Shown: piece by piece, positions 1 to 7,497 of the stretch | How positions within the stretch are numbered: the stretch's first letter is position 1 | Layout: each line of letters opens with the position of its first letter | Origin: Lachnospiraceae bacterium | Lineage (GTDB): Bacteria > Bacillota > Clostridia > Lachnospirales > Lachnospiraceae | Assembly: GCA_017619635.1 (NCBI GenBank) | Contig: JAFZRZ010000071.1 | Span: 186,001-250,000, forward strand | Direction of reading: 5' to 3' | DNA length: 64,000 nucleotides | The notes under the pieces: model-generated | Database searches by the model: none | The model's input: only the letters and a program-made list of their open reading frames with translations | Told to the model about the DNA's origin: nothing | Translations under genes and position numbers: made by a program

Positions 1-563
1 TGATATTTAAGCAGTGCTCCAAAATAAAGGCTATGATCCTGCAATCTGTGTCCGTATATAATGGTATGAGCATCGGGTAATTCAGATGCTTCTTCGTATC
101 TTATAAAAAGACTTCCGGTCTTGGATTTGTTACCAAGCGGATCTTTCCATAAATATTTATATGGCTCTGATGCATTGCCTTTCATTACTACATAATCGAT
201 CGTAGTATCCGGTACATAAAGCCAACCTGCGACTTCATCTTTGTTGACATCTTCAAGTTTCGAGAAATCAATCCTTTTATACATATAATCTGCAGTTAAT
301 GATATATCCTGAATATCTTGGGGTTCACCCTCTTTTACGCTTTCTTTTTTAGATGTATCCATTACAGATGATATGTCTATAACTGCTGCGTTTGCCATAT
401 CTTTTGCCATGGCTTCCTGTTTATCTGCGTTTTCATACAGATTCGAATCCATGTTATAAAGAACAATGGCAACGACGCCTATTATTAGCGATGTGATCGT
501 TACCACCAGAACTATTATCAACAGTTTTTTATGATGTTTTTCGAGAAATTCGTTTATATCCAT
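1..563 (-). CDS. Class B sortase, C-terminal part outside the window
   Basis: Sortases of class B are membrane-anchored transpeptidases that attach proteins to peptidoglycan or to other surface proteins. The visible 187 residues start MDINEFLEKHHKK, have one membrane anchor (about residues 13-36), then the sortase fold start (AGWLYVPDTTIDYVV, about 115-130) and the catalytic histidine motif IIYGHR (about 173). The TLxTC cysteine would lie beyond base 1. It is the last visible gene of the transfer block, which fits a role in displaying or anchoring a conjugation surface protein. The start ATG at 563 has only a weak upstream GGAA. Family assignment is good; the substrate is unknown. Confidence 0.8.
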   Translation of the reverse strand, partial: MDINEFLEKHHKKLLIIVLVVTITSLIIGVVAIVLYNMDSNLYENADKQEAMAKDMANAAVIDISSVMDTSKKESVKEGEPQDIQDISLTADYMYKRIDFSKLEDVNKDEVAGWLYVPDTTIDYVVMKGNASEPYKYLWKDPLGNKSKTGSLFIRYEEASELPDAHTIIYGHRLQDHSLYFGALLKY

Positions 564-578
564 ATCAGTTCCGACCGA

Positions 579-827
579 TTAGTTCTTTTTAGGCTTTTCT
601 GCCATAAGTATTGATCTTGCCGAGTACAGATTGTTTATGCCGGGTTCACTTTTACTCTTTCCCTGTTCGAGTAACACCCTGCATGCATAATTGAGAGACT
701 GTACTGCCAGATTGTAATCACCCTCCTTATATGTCTGTTCGGCTTTTAATATAAAGTTATAGGCAATTTTATTCTCTGCAAATACTTCTTTGGCTTTTTC
801 AATATGATCCATGAAAACCATTGCCAT
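579..827 (-). CDS. Small helical protein, TPR-like, unknown function
   Basis: An 82-residue protein without signal peptide or membrane segment. The middle (about residues 24-50) reads like a TPR half-repeat, with the pattern A-x3-YKEGDYNLAVQSLNYA. The rest is predicted helical and basic at the end (KPKKN). The start is set by AAGGAAG 12 bases upstream. It sits 15 bases before the sortase and follows the zinc protein, so the three are probably cotranscribed at the end of the transfer block. I do not recognise the family; a protein-protein adaptor is an inference from the repeat only. Confidence 0.7.
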   Translation of the reverse strand: MAMVFMDHIEKAKEVFAENKIAYNFILKAEQTYKEGDYNLAVQSLNYACRVLLEQGKSKSEPGINNLYSARSILMAEKPKKN

Positions 828-845
828 TTTTAGTTACTTCCTTTC

Positions 846-1259
846 TTACAGATGACCGATAGAATTGAAGATCGTACTTGCTATCGGACCTCTCTTGTCA
901 TCACGTTCCTTCTTTTCCTTCTTCTGTTGAGCATCAAATTCTGAAAACATCTCTGATGTTCCTCTCAACATCTTTTGTTCTGCTATCTGTTCTCCTGTGA
1001 GCATCATAAGCTGAACATTTGCATAAAATCCTGTGTCGCAATCAAGGCATACACAATTGTAGTCGTCAGGAATTTGAGGCATGAATTTGACTATCTCGCC
1101 ATTTTTGATCGATTCTTTAAATATCCAGTCATTATTATACTGGGACGATGATTTTACTATTCGTGCCGTTGCATGACTTCCACAAGCCGGACACTGCGGT
1201 ACATAGTAATAAGGTTTCTTTATCTTATTTGTGATCTTTTCAAAAAACGGATTATCCAT
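846..1259 (-). CDS. Zinc-ribbon protein of unknown function
   Basis: A 137-residue soluble protein. Two cysteine pairs, CPAC near residue 22 and CLDC near residue 72, form a likely zinc ribbon split by a 45-residue insert. The C-terminal third is charged and probably helical (EFDAQQKKEKKERDDKRG). The start is supported by GGAG nine bases upstream. It lies between a 226-residue unknown protein and the TPR-like gene, all on the minus strand with short gaps, so one transcript is likely. No nuclease or DNA-binding motif beyond the ribbon is visible, so the function stays open. Confidence 0.7.
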   Translation of the reverse strand: MDNPFFEKITNKIKKPYYYVPQCPACGSHATARIVKSSSQYNNDWIFKESIKNGEIVKFMPQIPDDYNCVCLDCDTGFYANVQLMMLTGEQIAEQKMLRGTSEMFSEFDAQQKKEKKERDDKRGPIASTIFNSIGHL

Positions 1260-1310
1260 ATTTGCTCCATTCTTATGTTCAACTGTCTTGTCCCTAAAAC
1301 TGCATTAAAT

Positions 1311-1337
1311 GGGCCCATATTAGCCTTATTTGGGCCC
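1311..1337. other. Inverted GGGCCC pair after a gene
   Basis: Two copies of GGGCCC, 15 bases apart, can pair into a strong stem just downstream of the stop at 1341 on the minus strand. No T-run follows on that strand, so it may be an RNA-stability or processing hairpin and not a classical terminator. Confidence 0.35.
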
Positions 1338-1340
1338 GCG

Positions 1341-2021
1341 TTATTCTTTCTTTTTCTCTTTTAAAACGTCCTTAATGACCTTGTTGTATAAAATCAGCTT
1401 ATCAGAATCGGGATTGATAATTATTGAATGTCCTTTTCTTTCCGGTTCTATCTTGCTAATCGTAGTTCCGAGTGGTCTCCACCTGTTTGCCTGCTTTGAA
1501 TTCCATTTCTCGAATTCCTGTACTGTGGTAAACAGTGGCATATACATCTCGTTGTTCTTAAGGGCGTTACAATAACTGACTTTGGGATACTGTCCTTTAA
1601 GCCTTATACTTATTGATATCGGACAGAACAACATGTTGTCTTTTAATGACCTGAGGTATTTCTTTTTTCTCGTCTCCATTAATCTGTAGACGTTGGCATT
1701 TGTTTCATCGTTTAAATACTGTCTGGGCTTAACATCTGCCTTTTCTATTGAAATACGAACCCGTTCGCCCTTTATCTTCTTTAAAACGATCGTTCTGATG
1801 CCATATGAATAATATTTACTGCAATATACTTTCTGACTGAGTTTTTCGCTCCTGTCGTTACGATAAAAACGCTTGTCTTCCCCGATGAATTTATCTGCTT
1901 CTTTCATCGTATCAAAGATAAAGCACTCTCTATCTTCGGATATATAGGGCTTTTTGGTGGCGTTTGAGTATATTACAAAGAAATCTCCGATCTCTATCAG
2001 ATTCTTTTCTTCTGTCGTCAT
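1341..2021 (-). CDS. Unknown protein, 226 aa
   Basis: A soluble, basic protein without recognisable motifs. The N-terminal half contains aromatic and charged strands (DFFVIYSNATKKPYI), the C-terminal third ends in a lysine-rich tail (LKEKKKE). I chose the ATG at 2021. An in-frame GTG 18 bases upstream exists, but neither start has a good ribosome binding site. A promoter-like CATATT box lies about 50 bases upstream (2074-2079), so the gene probably starts its own transcript that continues into the zinc-ribbon and TPR-like genes. Function unknown. Confidence 0.65.
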   Translation of the reverse strand: MTTEEKNLIEIGDFFVIYSNATKKPYISEDRECFIFDTMKEADKFIGEDKRFYRNDRSEKLSQKVYCSKYYSYGIRTIVLKKIKGERVRISIEKADVKPRQYLNDETNANVYRLMETRKKKYLRSLKDNMLFCPISISIRLKGQYPKVSYCNALKNNEMYMPLFTTVQEFEKWNSKQANRWRPLGTTISKIEPERKGHSIIINPDSDKLILYNKVIKDVLKEKKKE

Positions 2022-2064
2022 ATCATTTACCCGCAACACAAAGATTAATAAAACGATTTACGTT

Positions 2065-2104
2065 CTATTAATAAATATGGTGGAATTATTTAAAAAAAAT
2101 GCCT
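2065..2104 (-). promoter_or_regulatory. Promoter, class-2 form (GGCA-N20-CATATT)
   Basis: On the minus strand GGCATTTTTTTT is followed, 20 bases after GGCA, by CATATTTATTA. The same GGCA/TGCA-N20-CATA arrangement recurs at 11889-11925 and 22390-22426. It lies upstream of the gene starting at 2021. Confidence 0.5.
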
Positions 2105-2121
2105 TTTTGAGTGTTTTTGTA

Positions 2122-2448
2122 TCAACCTTCCACCGAACGCATCATCTGAAGTGCTATGGCTTGCTTATCCTGCTTTGGTCCTGTTTTACTCTGTATCGGT
2201 TTTACATTGTTCTTAACTTCTGCTTTCTTTGCAGGCTCGGGAAAGTTATTTTTAGGCTGAGTTATGCGCTCTGACGGACTATTCCCTTTAGGCTTGCTCT
2301 CATGTTCAGTGTTAAGGGCAGTATTTAAGGGCGTACACACCCTATTTGATGACATGTACGCCTCGTTAAGTTTTATATATTCGTCCACCGTCATGGTGGA
2401 TATCGGTCTGCCTGTGATCTTAAAGAACTCTTCTATCAATGGATTCAT
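2122..2448 (-). CDS. Putative adaptor of the actin-like segregation ATPase
   Basis: A 108-residue protein with a short folded N-terminus (MNPLIEEFFKITGRPISTMTVDEYIKLNEAYM) and a long, polar, lysine/proline-rich tail that looks disordered. Its ATG overlaps the stop codon of the ParM-like gene (ATGA), so translation is coupled. In plasmid actin systems the gene directly after the filament gene is usually the DNA-binding adaptor (ParR, AlfB, Alp7R). Position suggests such a role here, but no ribbon-helix-helix pattern is obvious. This is an inference from context only. Confidence 0.6.
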   Translation of the reverse strand: MNPLIEEFFKITGRPISTMTVDEYIKLNEAYMSSNRVCTPLNTALNTEHESKPKGNSPSERITQPKNNFPEPAKKAEVKNNVKPIQSKTGPKQDKQAIALQMMRSVEG

Positions 2449-3521
2449 GATGCCTTGCTCTCCTGATTCTTCATAGCGGAAACATCAGTTAACGATATAA
2501 CCTTGCTGATCTCGGGGATCTGTGAGCACATCATTCTGAGATATCCGAATGCGTTACAGAAAGTAGGATCTGTAAGAGTTACGATATTTCCGAACACTTC
2601 TTTGAGTTCATCTTCGATGTCCTTGCTTGTTCCACCGATAGCCACGATCTTTGTTACATCAAGGCTCCAGTTTCTTGCACGGCAGCATCTCTTGATCTTC
2701 TCTGCGTGATCCTTAAGAACTTTCTTTATAAGAGCCCTGCTCTGTTCAACCTTGTCGCTGTCAAGATTGAGATTATCGGGAAGATGTCTGTCATTAGGCG
2801 GAAGCTTGAGTATATTCGCTGTTATGAGTTCATCGCATGAGCAGATATTTGACGATATCTCCTGTGAAAGTTCCTGAATGAGAATAGCACCACCAAGTTC
2901 TGCAGTTGATGATTTATCCTCGATGAATTCTGTTCCCTGCCACAATGTTGCATTAAGGTTCAGATTACCTATATCCAGAACGCCTGTGATAGATGTGGGG
3001 GATATATCGAAGATCGTCTCGTCTGCAAACAGAGCTCCGATACTCTCGGGATATACGAACACCTTCTTTATATTGAACTTCTTGTCCTGAACCGGTGATG
3101 TACTGTTCTTCTTGAAAGGAACTGTGATCTCGCCTACGGGCAGGATATATTCCTTATAGTCCATTCTCTTTGATACATTAGCCCAGTCTTTAGCGGGAAG
3201 TCCTACTGCTACATAGAAGTCATCTACTTCGTTTGAAGATGCTGATGCAGCAAGAGCTGTTAATGCACAGATCTTATGAATTTCACTCATTTTATTGGTG
3301 TCTAGCGAAGCGCCTTCGCCTCTAGCACCGTTACCGATCTTATAACAGTTGCCGTCGATCTCGGCTATAACGGTATTTGCTTCGATAGCGTCATCTCTGA
3401 AATCACCCGGGGAAGCCTTTGTTCTTATCTGGAACTTCTTTATGCCGTCTTTCTTAAGATCGTATTCTGCTACCTTTGTACTGAATTTTCCCGGATCTAC
3501 CGCGATAAATCTTTTTGCCAT
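2445..3521 (-). CDS. Actin-like plasmid segregation ATPase (ParM family)
   Basis: ParM-type proteins polymerise with ATP and push plasmid copies apart. The 358 residues show the phosphate-1 loop VDPGKFSTKVAEYD at the N-terminus, a phosphate-2 type segment VLDIGNLNLNATLWQG (about residue 185) and a late glycine-rich adenosine segment VAIGGTSKDIEDEL (about 300). I start at the ATG at 3521 because AAAGGAG lies 10 bases upstream; a longer reading would begin inside the leader. A TTGCAC-type promoter precedes it. It is one of two actin-like genes in this window; the other is at 47178-48335 on the opposite strand. Confidence 0.8.
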   Translation of the reverse strand: MAKRFIAVDPGKFSTKVAEYDLKKDGIKKFQIRTKASPGDFRDDAIEANTVIAEIDGNCYKIGNGARGEGASLDTNKMSEIHKICALTALAASASSNEVDDFYVAVGLPAKDWANVSKRMDYKEYILPVGEITVPFKKNSTSPVQDKKFNIKKVFVYPESIGALFADETIFDISPTSITGVLDIGNLNLNATLWQGTEFIEDKSSTAELGGAILIQELSQEISSNICSCDELITANILKLPPNDRHLPDNLNLDSDKVEQSRALIKKVLKDHAEKIKRCCRARNWSLDVTKIVAIGGTSKDIEDELKEVFGNIVTLTDPTFCNAFGYLRMMCSQIPEISKVISLTDVSAMKNQESKAS

Positions 3522-3612
3522 TGTTACAATTCTCCTTTGCTTATAAACTGCTTTTGTGCCCATAACTGCCCTTTGTGACAGGACAAAATGGGGGTGTATA
3601 ATTCCTTTCAGT

Positions 3613-3655
3613 ATAAGTATGGTAGAAAAAATAAATTATTAAAAATTTTGTGCAA
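3613..3655 (-). promoter_or_regulatory. Class-1 promoter for the ParM-like operon
   Basis: Reading the minus strand: TTGCACAAAA, 28 bases from the end of TTGCAC to CATACT. The box points to the ParM-like gene at 3521. One of 15 such sites in the window. Confidence 0.6.
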
Positions 3656-3733
3656 GAATTTTAATATAGAAAAGAAGAGGATTTCTCCCCTCCTTTTCCA
3701 AGTATATTTACAAACTCGAAAGTATGTAGATAT

Positions 3734-6700
3734 CTAATAAATGTTTTCGGCTGGTGTCATCTTGTCATAATGAGATAAGATGTAAGCGGCTCTTTCCGGT
3801 GAACACTTTTGTGGTCCGTTAGCATGAGCCAGATATGATTTCTCTGTTGTAGATTCTACCAATATAGGCTGTCCGGAAGTATCTGTTCCACAGTACATAA
3901 CTACGTGGTTTTCGCTTATTCCACCTGCCCTTGTATTGTATATCAAAGAACCGGGCGTTAACGGAACGCTTCCCAAACTAACTGTTCCAAATCTGCTCAT
4001 CAATCCTGAACATGTTGGCTGAGAACCAGGAGGCAATGCTCCGGCTGCCTGTAGTGCCAAAGTGATATATCCAGAACAGTCATGTCTGGGTGTTGACCAG
4101 TTATCGTATTTATACTGTCCTAACATTGCGAGGGCTGCGTCTATGGCCGCTTGTTGTTCTTCTGTTATAGCGCCGTTTGCCAATATGATCTCATTGATCA
4201 TAGCCTCTATTTCAGCCTGACTTAATATAGGCTCCATCTGGCTTGGTAATACAACGCCTTCGTATAATGACATGAACGTGTCATCAGTAAATCCGTAAAG
4301 GTCTACTGCGTACATATAGTTTTCTGACATCGCTCCTGTTGTTGCAAGCCACCAACCTTTCCATTTATATTTCGGTACATATCTTCTTATCTTGCCGATG
4401 AAATCATCTATGACATCATCATTAAAATCAAATGTTGCAAGATCGATAAGACCTGTGTTCTTATATGTTGTCCATAAATGAAGGTCTGGCTGAACTACAT
4501 TGAATCCGTATCTTGTTGTTATAGTTCCGGCATTTGCAAAGCCCTGCTCAATGGTAACATACAGTGTCTTTGAAGTATCAACCATGTAATCGACTTCAAG
4601 TTCAACTTCAGCGGTTTCTATTACAGCATTAAAAATGTTGTCAGAATGAGTTCTGAAGAATTTTGTAGCAGATTTTGGTGTAATATGGTCTTTGTCTGAA
4701 AGATTTTCCGCTACTGCCTGAGGAAGTGCTACTAAACCACGATAGAAACTATTCATTGAGTATTCGTAGGTATTTTCGTCATCTGAACCAGTTTCATTTT
4801 GATGATTTACACCATCAAGGGCCTCTATTGACATGGTATCAAGTTCAGTTCCGTCTTTGTTGAATCCGAAGTGATATATATCAGATTCGTGCTCTGCTGC
4901 GCCGTAATCTGCACTGTAGTTGTTAAATTCGACTATATCTGAACCTTTGTAGTCGTACTCTCTGTAAACTTGGTTAAAACCTTCATTTCTGTTCTGGTAT
5001 GATGTATCCGTTTTGGGAATAACGTAATCATTTAATATAGAAATATCAAGGGGTTCACCATCGTTTATATCTCCATAAATACCCGCTTCACCGATAAGAG
5101 AAATTCTTCTTGTTTCTCCCGTAGGTCTTGTTCCGTAAATAGGGTTATTATAAGAATCGTAGTCGATAACATACTCCTCATAAATAGGAATATCTGCATA
5201 GTATCTATACATTTCTTTGCCCCAATACTGTGATAAAGTATAGCCGGCAAGCATTCCGAATGATGTATGCTTAACGGGATCATCTTCGATCGAATTATTT
5301 CTATAACCTGCAGTTTGAACGGAATCAGTAGAGATATATCCGTTTGTTACTTCTCTGTCATACAGATCCCAGTTTTGAGGAACAAGTTTTGATGAAAAGA
5401 TACTACCTTCTTTGTAGTCCCATTCATTCTGTTCGAAAGCCATCTGTTTTTCATATATATATTCGACAGCATCTGCCATGCATGCTGCTATATCTACATC
5501 AGAATCAGTTGTTGAGTCGGAAGTAAATAATGCAAATAAAGAAGCTATGCATATATAAACGACCAAATAGCCTATAAGCAAAAAGCCAACGGCTATTATC
5601 GCTTTTCTGAAGATTCTTTTAATCCCCGTTACAAATTTTTTGAGATATTTAACAGGAACTAATACAATGCTGGTCCCAGTCTGCACTTTTTTGAAAAATC
5701 TTCCCATAAGAGAAGCTTTAAATTTATTTCGAAGTGCATCCATTCTAAATTTTGCCGCTTTGTATACTTTTGATTTAAGCACCCTTTCGGATACGGCATT
5801 TTTTACGCTTGTTGCGGGATTGAATTTAACAATTTTATTTGATGCATTGAAAGATGCTTTTTGGAAGCCCTTAACTTTTGCATCAACTTTCTTTAGCCTT
5901 GACTGTGCATTAATAGCGCCTGTATGAACTTTGCTGAGTTTGTCAGCTGCTTTTGATGCCGGTTTAACCTTTTTAAGAGTGGCTCCGGTCACCTTGCTTA
6001 CTCCACCTGTTAAAGCGGCTCCACCTTTTGTTATAACTCTAGGAGCAGCGGCGGCGACTCCAAGTGTTCCGGGAATAGCTCCGAGAGCGCCTTTAGTTAA
6101 TGCGATTGAAGCTTTTGCTGCATTCTTTCCAGTTTTAACAACTTTATAGCCTTTCATCGCATCGGATTGACCTATAGCATTATCAACCCACGGGCGTGCA
6201 AGATCCATACCTTTTGTATGCCCTGCATCTCTGGCAACCTCTTCCATTTTCATAAGTTCTTTCTTGCGTTCCAAGAATTTTAATTCTTGTTCTGTAAGAA
6301 CTTTATCGCCGAGTTTGCCTGTTTTTAATCCTCTGGTTACTTGGCTGTCTGTAAGATTATATGCATTTATATGGAAATTTCTTTCCATATATTGGTTTAT
6401 TTCTTTGACATTTTTGTTGTATGCCTTAAGGGCGTCTCCGTGAACATGACCTGCAATAACATGTTGCATACCATCTTCACCTATGACTGTTATGCCGGAA
6501 CCCTTTTTGAGCATTTCACCAAGGGCTACTTTAGCCACTTGTGAGGAACCAAAACTTATTCCTGTAAGCTCTAATCCCTTTTTTATTTTTGAATATCCAC
6601 CATAAGCATCGGACTGTTTATATGTGGAAACAGTTGATTCGGCTGTTGTTCTGTATAAATCGTCTGTCGTGCCCCTTTGTTTTGCGTTATATGCTCCAAA

Positions 6701-7219
6701 CTGACCTAATTCAGTGTTACGGTCATAAGCCATCTGCTGAACTCTTGTAACATTTGCCCTTAATGCTTCGGGTGCTGCATGCTTTTCGTCTGTATGGACA
6801 TTAACAGTGTGTCTTACAGACGCCATTGTTTTAATATCACTTGCAGACGCTTTTATACGAGGAGCATTGCTTGGACTACTTGAGCCGCTTGGAGAACTTG
6901 ATGATTGAGAAATATACAGATTGTTTTCAGATAGTTTGGGAGCATGGTTTTTAAAGAGTTCTTCGTTGTTTCCTCCAAGTTCTCTTCGTCCATAACTATA
7001 ATGAGTCCTTGTTGAAGAACCACCAAAACCCTCACGCGAATTAAACCCTCCTGTAGACAATCCGCCTGTGCCGGATACGTCCATAGAGAATTTATATCTG
7101 TCATTTATAGAATCGCTGGCGTTTGATACTAACGTTTCAATCAGTTCAGCGGTTTTTTCACTTTTAGCGGATAGACCATCGGCGTCTATCAGATCGGGTG
7201 ATAAATCGTCTCTTGGCAT
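3734..7219 (-). CDS. Membrane-anchored NlpC/P60 peptidoglycan hydrolase of the transfer apparatus
   Basis: A 1161-residue protein that probably opens the cell wall for the conjugation channel, the VirB1-like role in Gram-positive type IV secretion. The N-terminal 500 residues are polar and low-complexity, rich in Ser/Gly and later Lys/Ala (no catalytic motif seen). One membrane segment lies near residues 535-565 (VGFLLIGYLVVYICIASLF). The extracellular part ends in an NlpC/P60 domain with the catalytic cysteine in HDCSGYITLAL (about 1046) and the histidine in ENHVVMY (about 1103). The start is set by AGAGG upstream of MPRDD. It closes the virB-like operon after virB4 and a small membrane protein. 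Confidence 0.8.
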   Translation of the reverse strand: MPRDDLSPDLIDADGLSAKSEKTAELIETLVSNASDSINDRYKFSMDVSGTGGLSTGGFNSREGFGGSSTRTHYSYGRRELGGNNEELFKNHAPKLSENNLYISQSSSSPSGSSSPSNAPRIKASASDIKTMASVRHTVNVHTDEKHAAPEALRANVTRVQQMAYDRNTELGQFGAYNAKQRGTTDDLYRTTAESTVSTYKQSDAYGGYSKIKKGLELTGISFGSSQVAKVALGEMLKKGSGITVIGEDGMQHVIAGHVHGDALKAYNKNVKEINQYMERNFHINAYNLTDSQVTRGLKTGKLGDKVLTEQELKFLERKKELMKMEEVARDAGHTKGMDLARPWVDNAIGQSDAMKGYKVVKTGKNAAKASIALTKGALGAIPGTLGVAAAAPRVITKGGAALTGGVSKVTGATLKKVKPASKAADKLSKVHTGAINAQSRLKKVDAKVKGFQKASFNASNKIVKFNPATSVKNAVSERVLKSKVYKAAKFRMDALRNKFKASLMGRFFKKVQTGTSIVLVPVKYLKKFVTGIKRIFRKAIIAVGFLLIGYLVVYICIASLFALFTSDSTTDSDVDIAACMADAVEYIYEKQMAFEQNEWDYKEGSIFSSKLVPQNWDLYDREVTNGYISTDSVQTAGYRNNSIEDDPVKHTSFGMLAGYTLSQYWGKEMYRYYADIPIYEEYVIDYDSYNNPIYGTRPTGETRRISLIGEAGIYGDINDGEPLDISILNDYVIPKTDTSYQNRNEGFNQVYREYDYKGSDIVEFNNYSADYGAAEHESDIYHFGFNKDGTELDTMSIEALDGVNHQNETGSDDENTYEYSMNSFYRGLVALPQAVAENLSDKDHITPKSATKFFRTHSDNIFNAVIETAEVELEVDYMVDTSKTLYVTIEQGFANAGTITTRYGFNVVQPDLHLWTTYKNTGLIDLATFDFNDDVIDDFIGKIRRYVPKYKWKGWWLATTGAMSENYMYAVDLYGFTDDTFMSLYEGVVLPSQMEPILSQAEIEAMINEIILANGAITEEQQAAIDAALAMLGQYKYDNWSTPRHDCSGYITLALQAAGALPPGSQPTCSGLMSRFGTVSLGSVPLTPGSLIYNTRAGGISENHVVMYCGTDTSGQPILVESTTEKSYLAHANGPQKCSPERAAYILSHYDKMTPAENIY

Positions 7220-7238
7220 TTTTAGTACCTCTTCAATT

Positions 7239-7262
7239 AAGGTCGGGTGTTACCCCGACCTT
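7239..7262. other. Strong hairpin between two transfer genes
   Basis: AAGGTCGGG and CCCGACCTT pair over a 5-6-base loop in the 48-base gap before the NlpC/P60 gene. No T-run follows on the minus strand. It may be an mRNA processing or stability element that separates the large hydrolase from virB4 expression. Confidence 0.5.
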
Positions 7263-7267
7263 AAATC

Positions 7268-7486
7268 TTACAAGTAATCGTCCGAAGTTCCACGCATATA
7301 ATCGTCGAGTTCTTTATCCTCTTTTGACTTACGCTTCACTTCATGTTCGTGTTCCCTCATTCTTTCGGTATATTCAGGATTTCTTCTCTTTCCTGCGTTC
7401 TGACTGGATCTTGCTTTATATCCAATATATCCGACTAATACAAGTATGAGTCCTATACCAGTGGCTATAAGATCGAATAAATCCAT
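7268..7486 (-). CDS. Small single-pass membrane protein
   Basis: A 72-residue protein with one N-terminal membrane helix (DLIATGIGLILVLVGYIGY, residues 5-23) and a charged cytoplasmic tail (KRRNPEYTERMREHEHEVKRKSKEDKELDDYMRG). The start has GGGAGG nine bases upstream. It lies between the VirB4 ATPase and the NlpC/P60 hydrolase with short gaps, so it is very likely a structural or accessory part of the transfer channel. I do not recognise a named family. Confidence 0.75.
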   Translation of the reverse strand: MDLFDLIATGIGLILVLVGYIGYKARSSQNAGKRRNPEYTERMREHEHEVKRKSKEDKELDDYMRGTSDDYL

Positions 7487-7497
7487 AAGCTACCTCC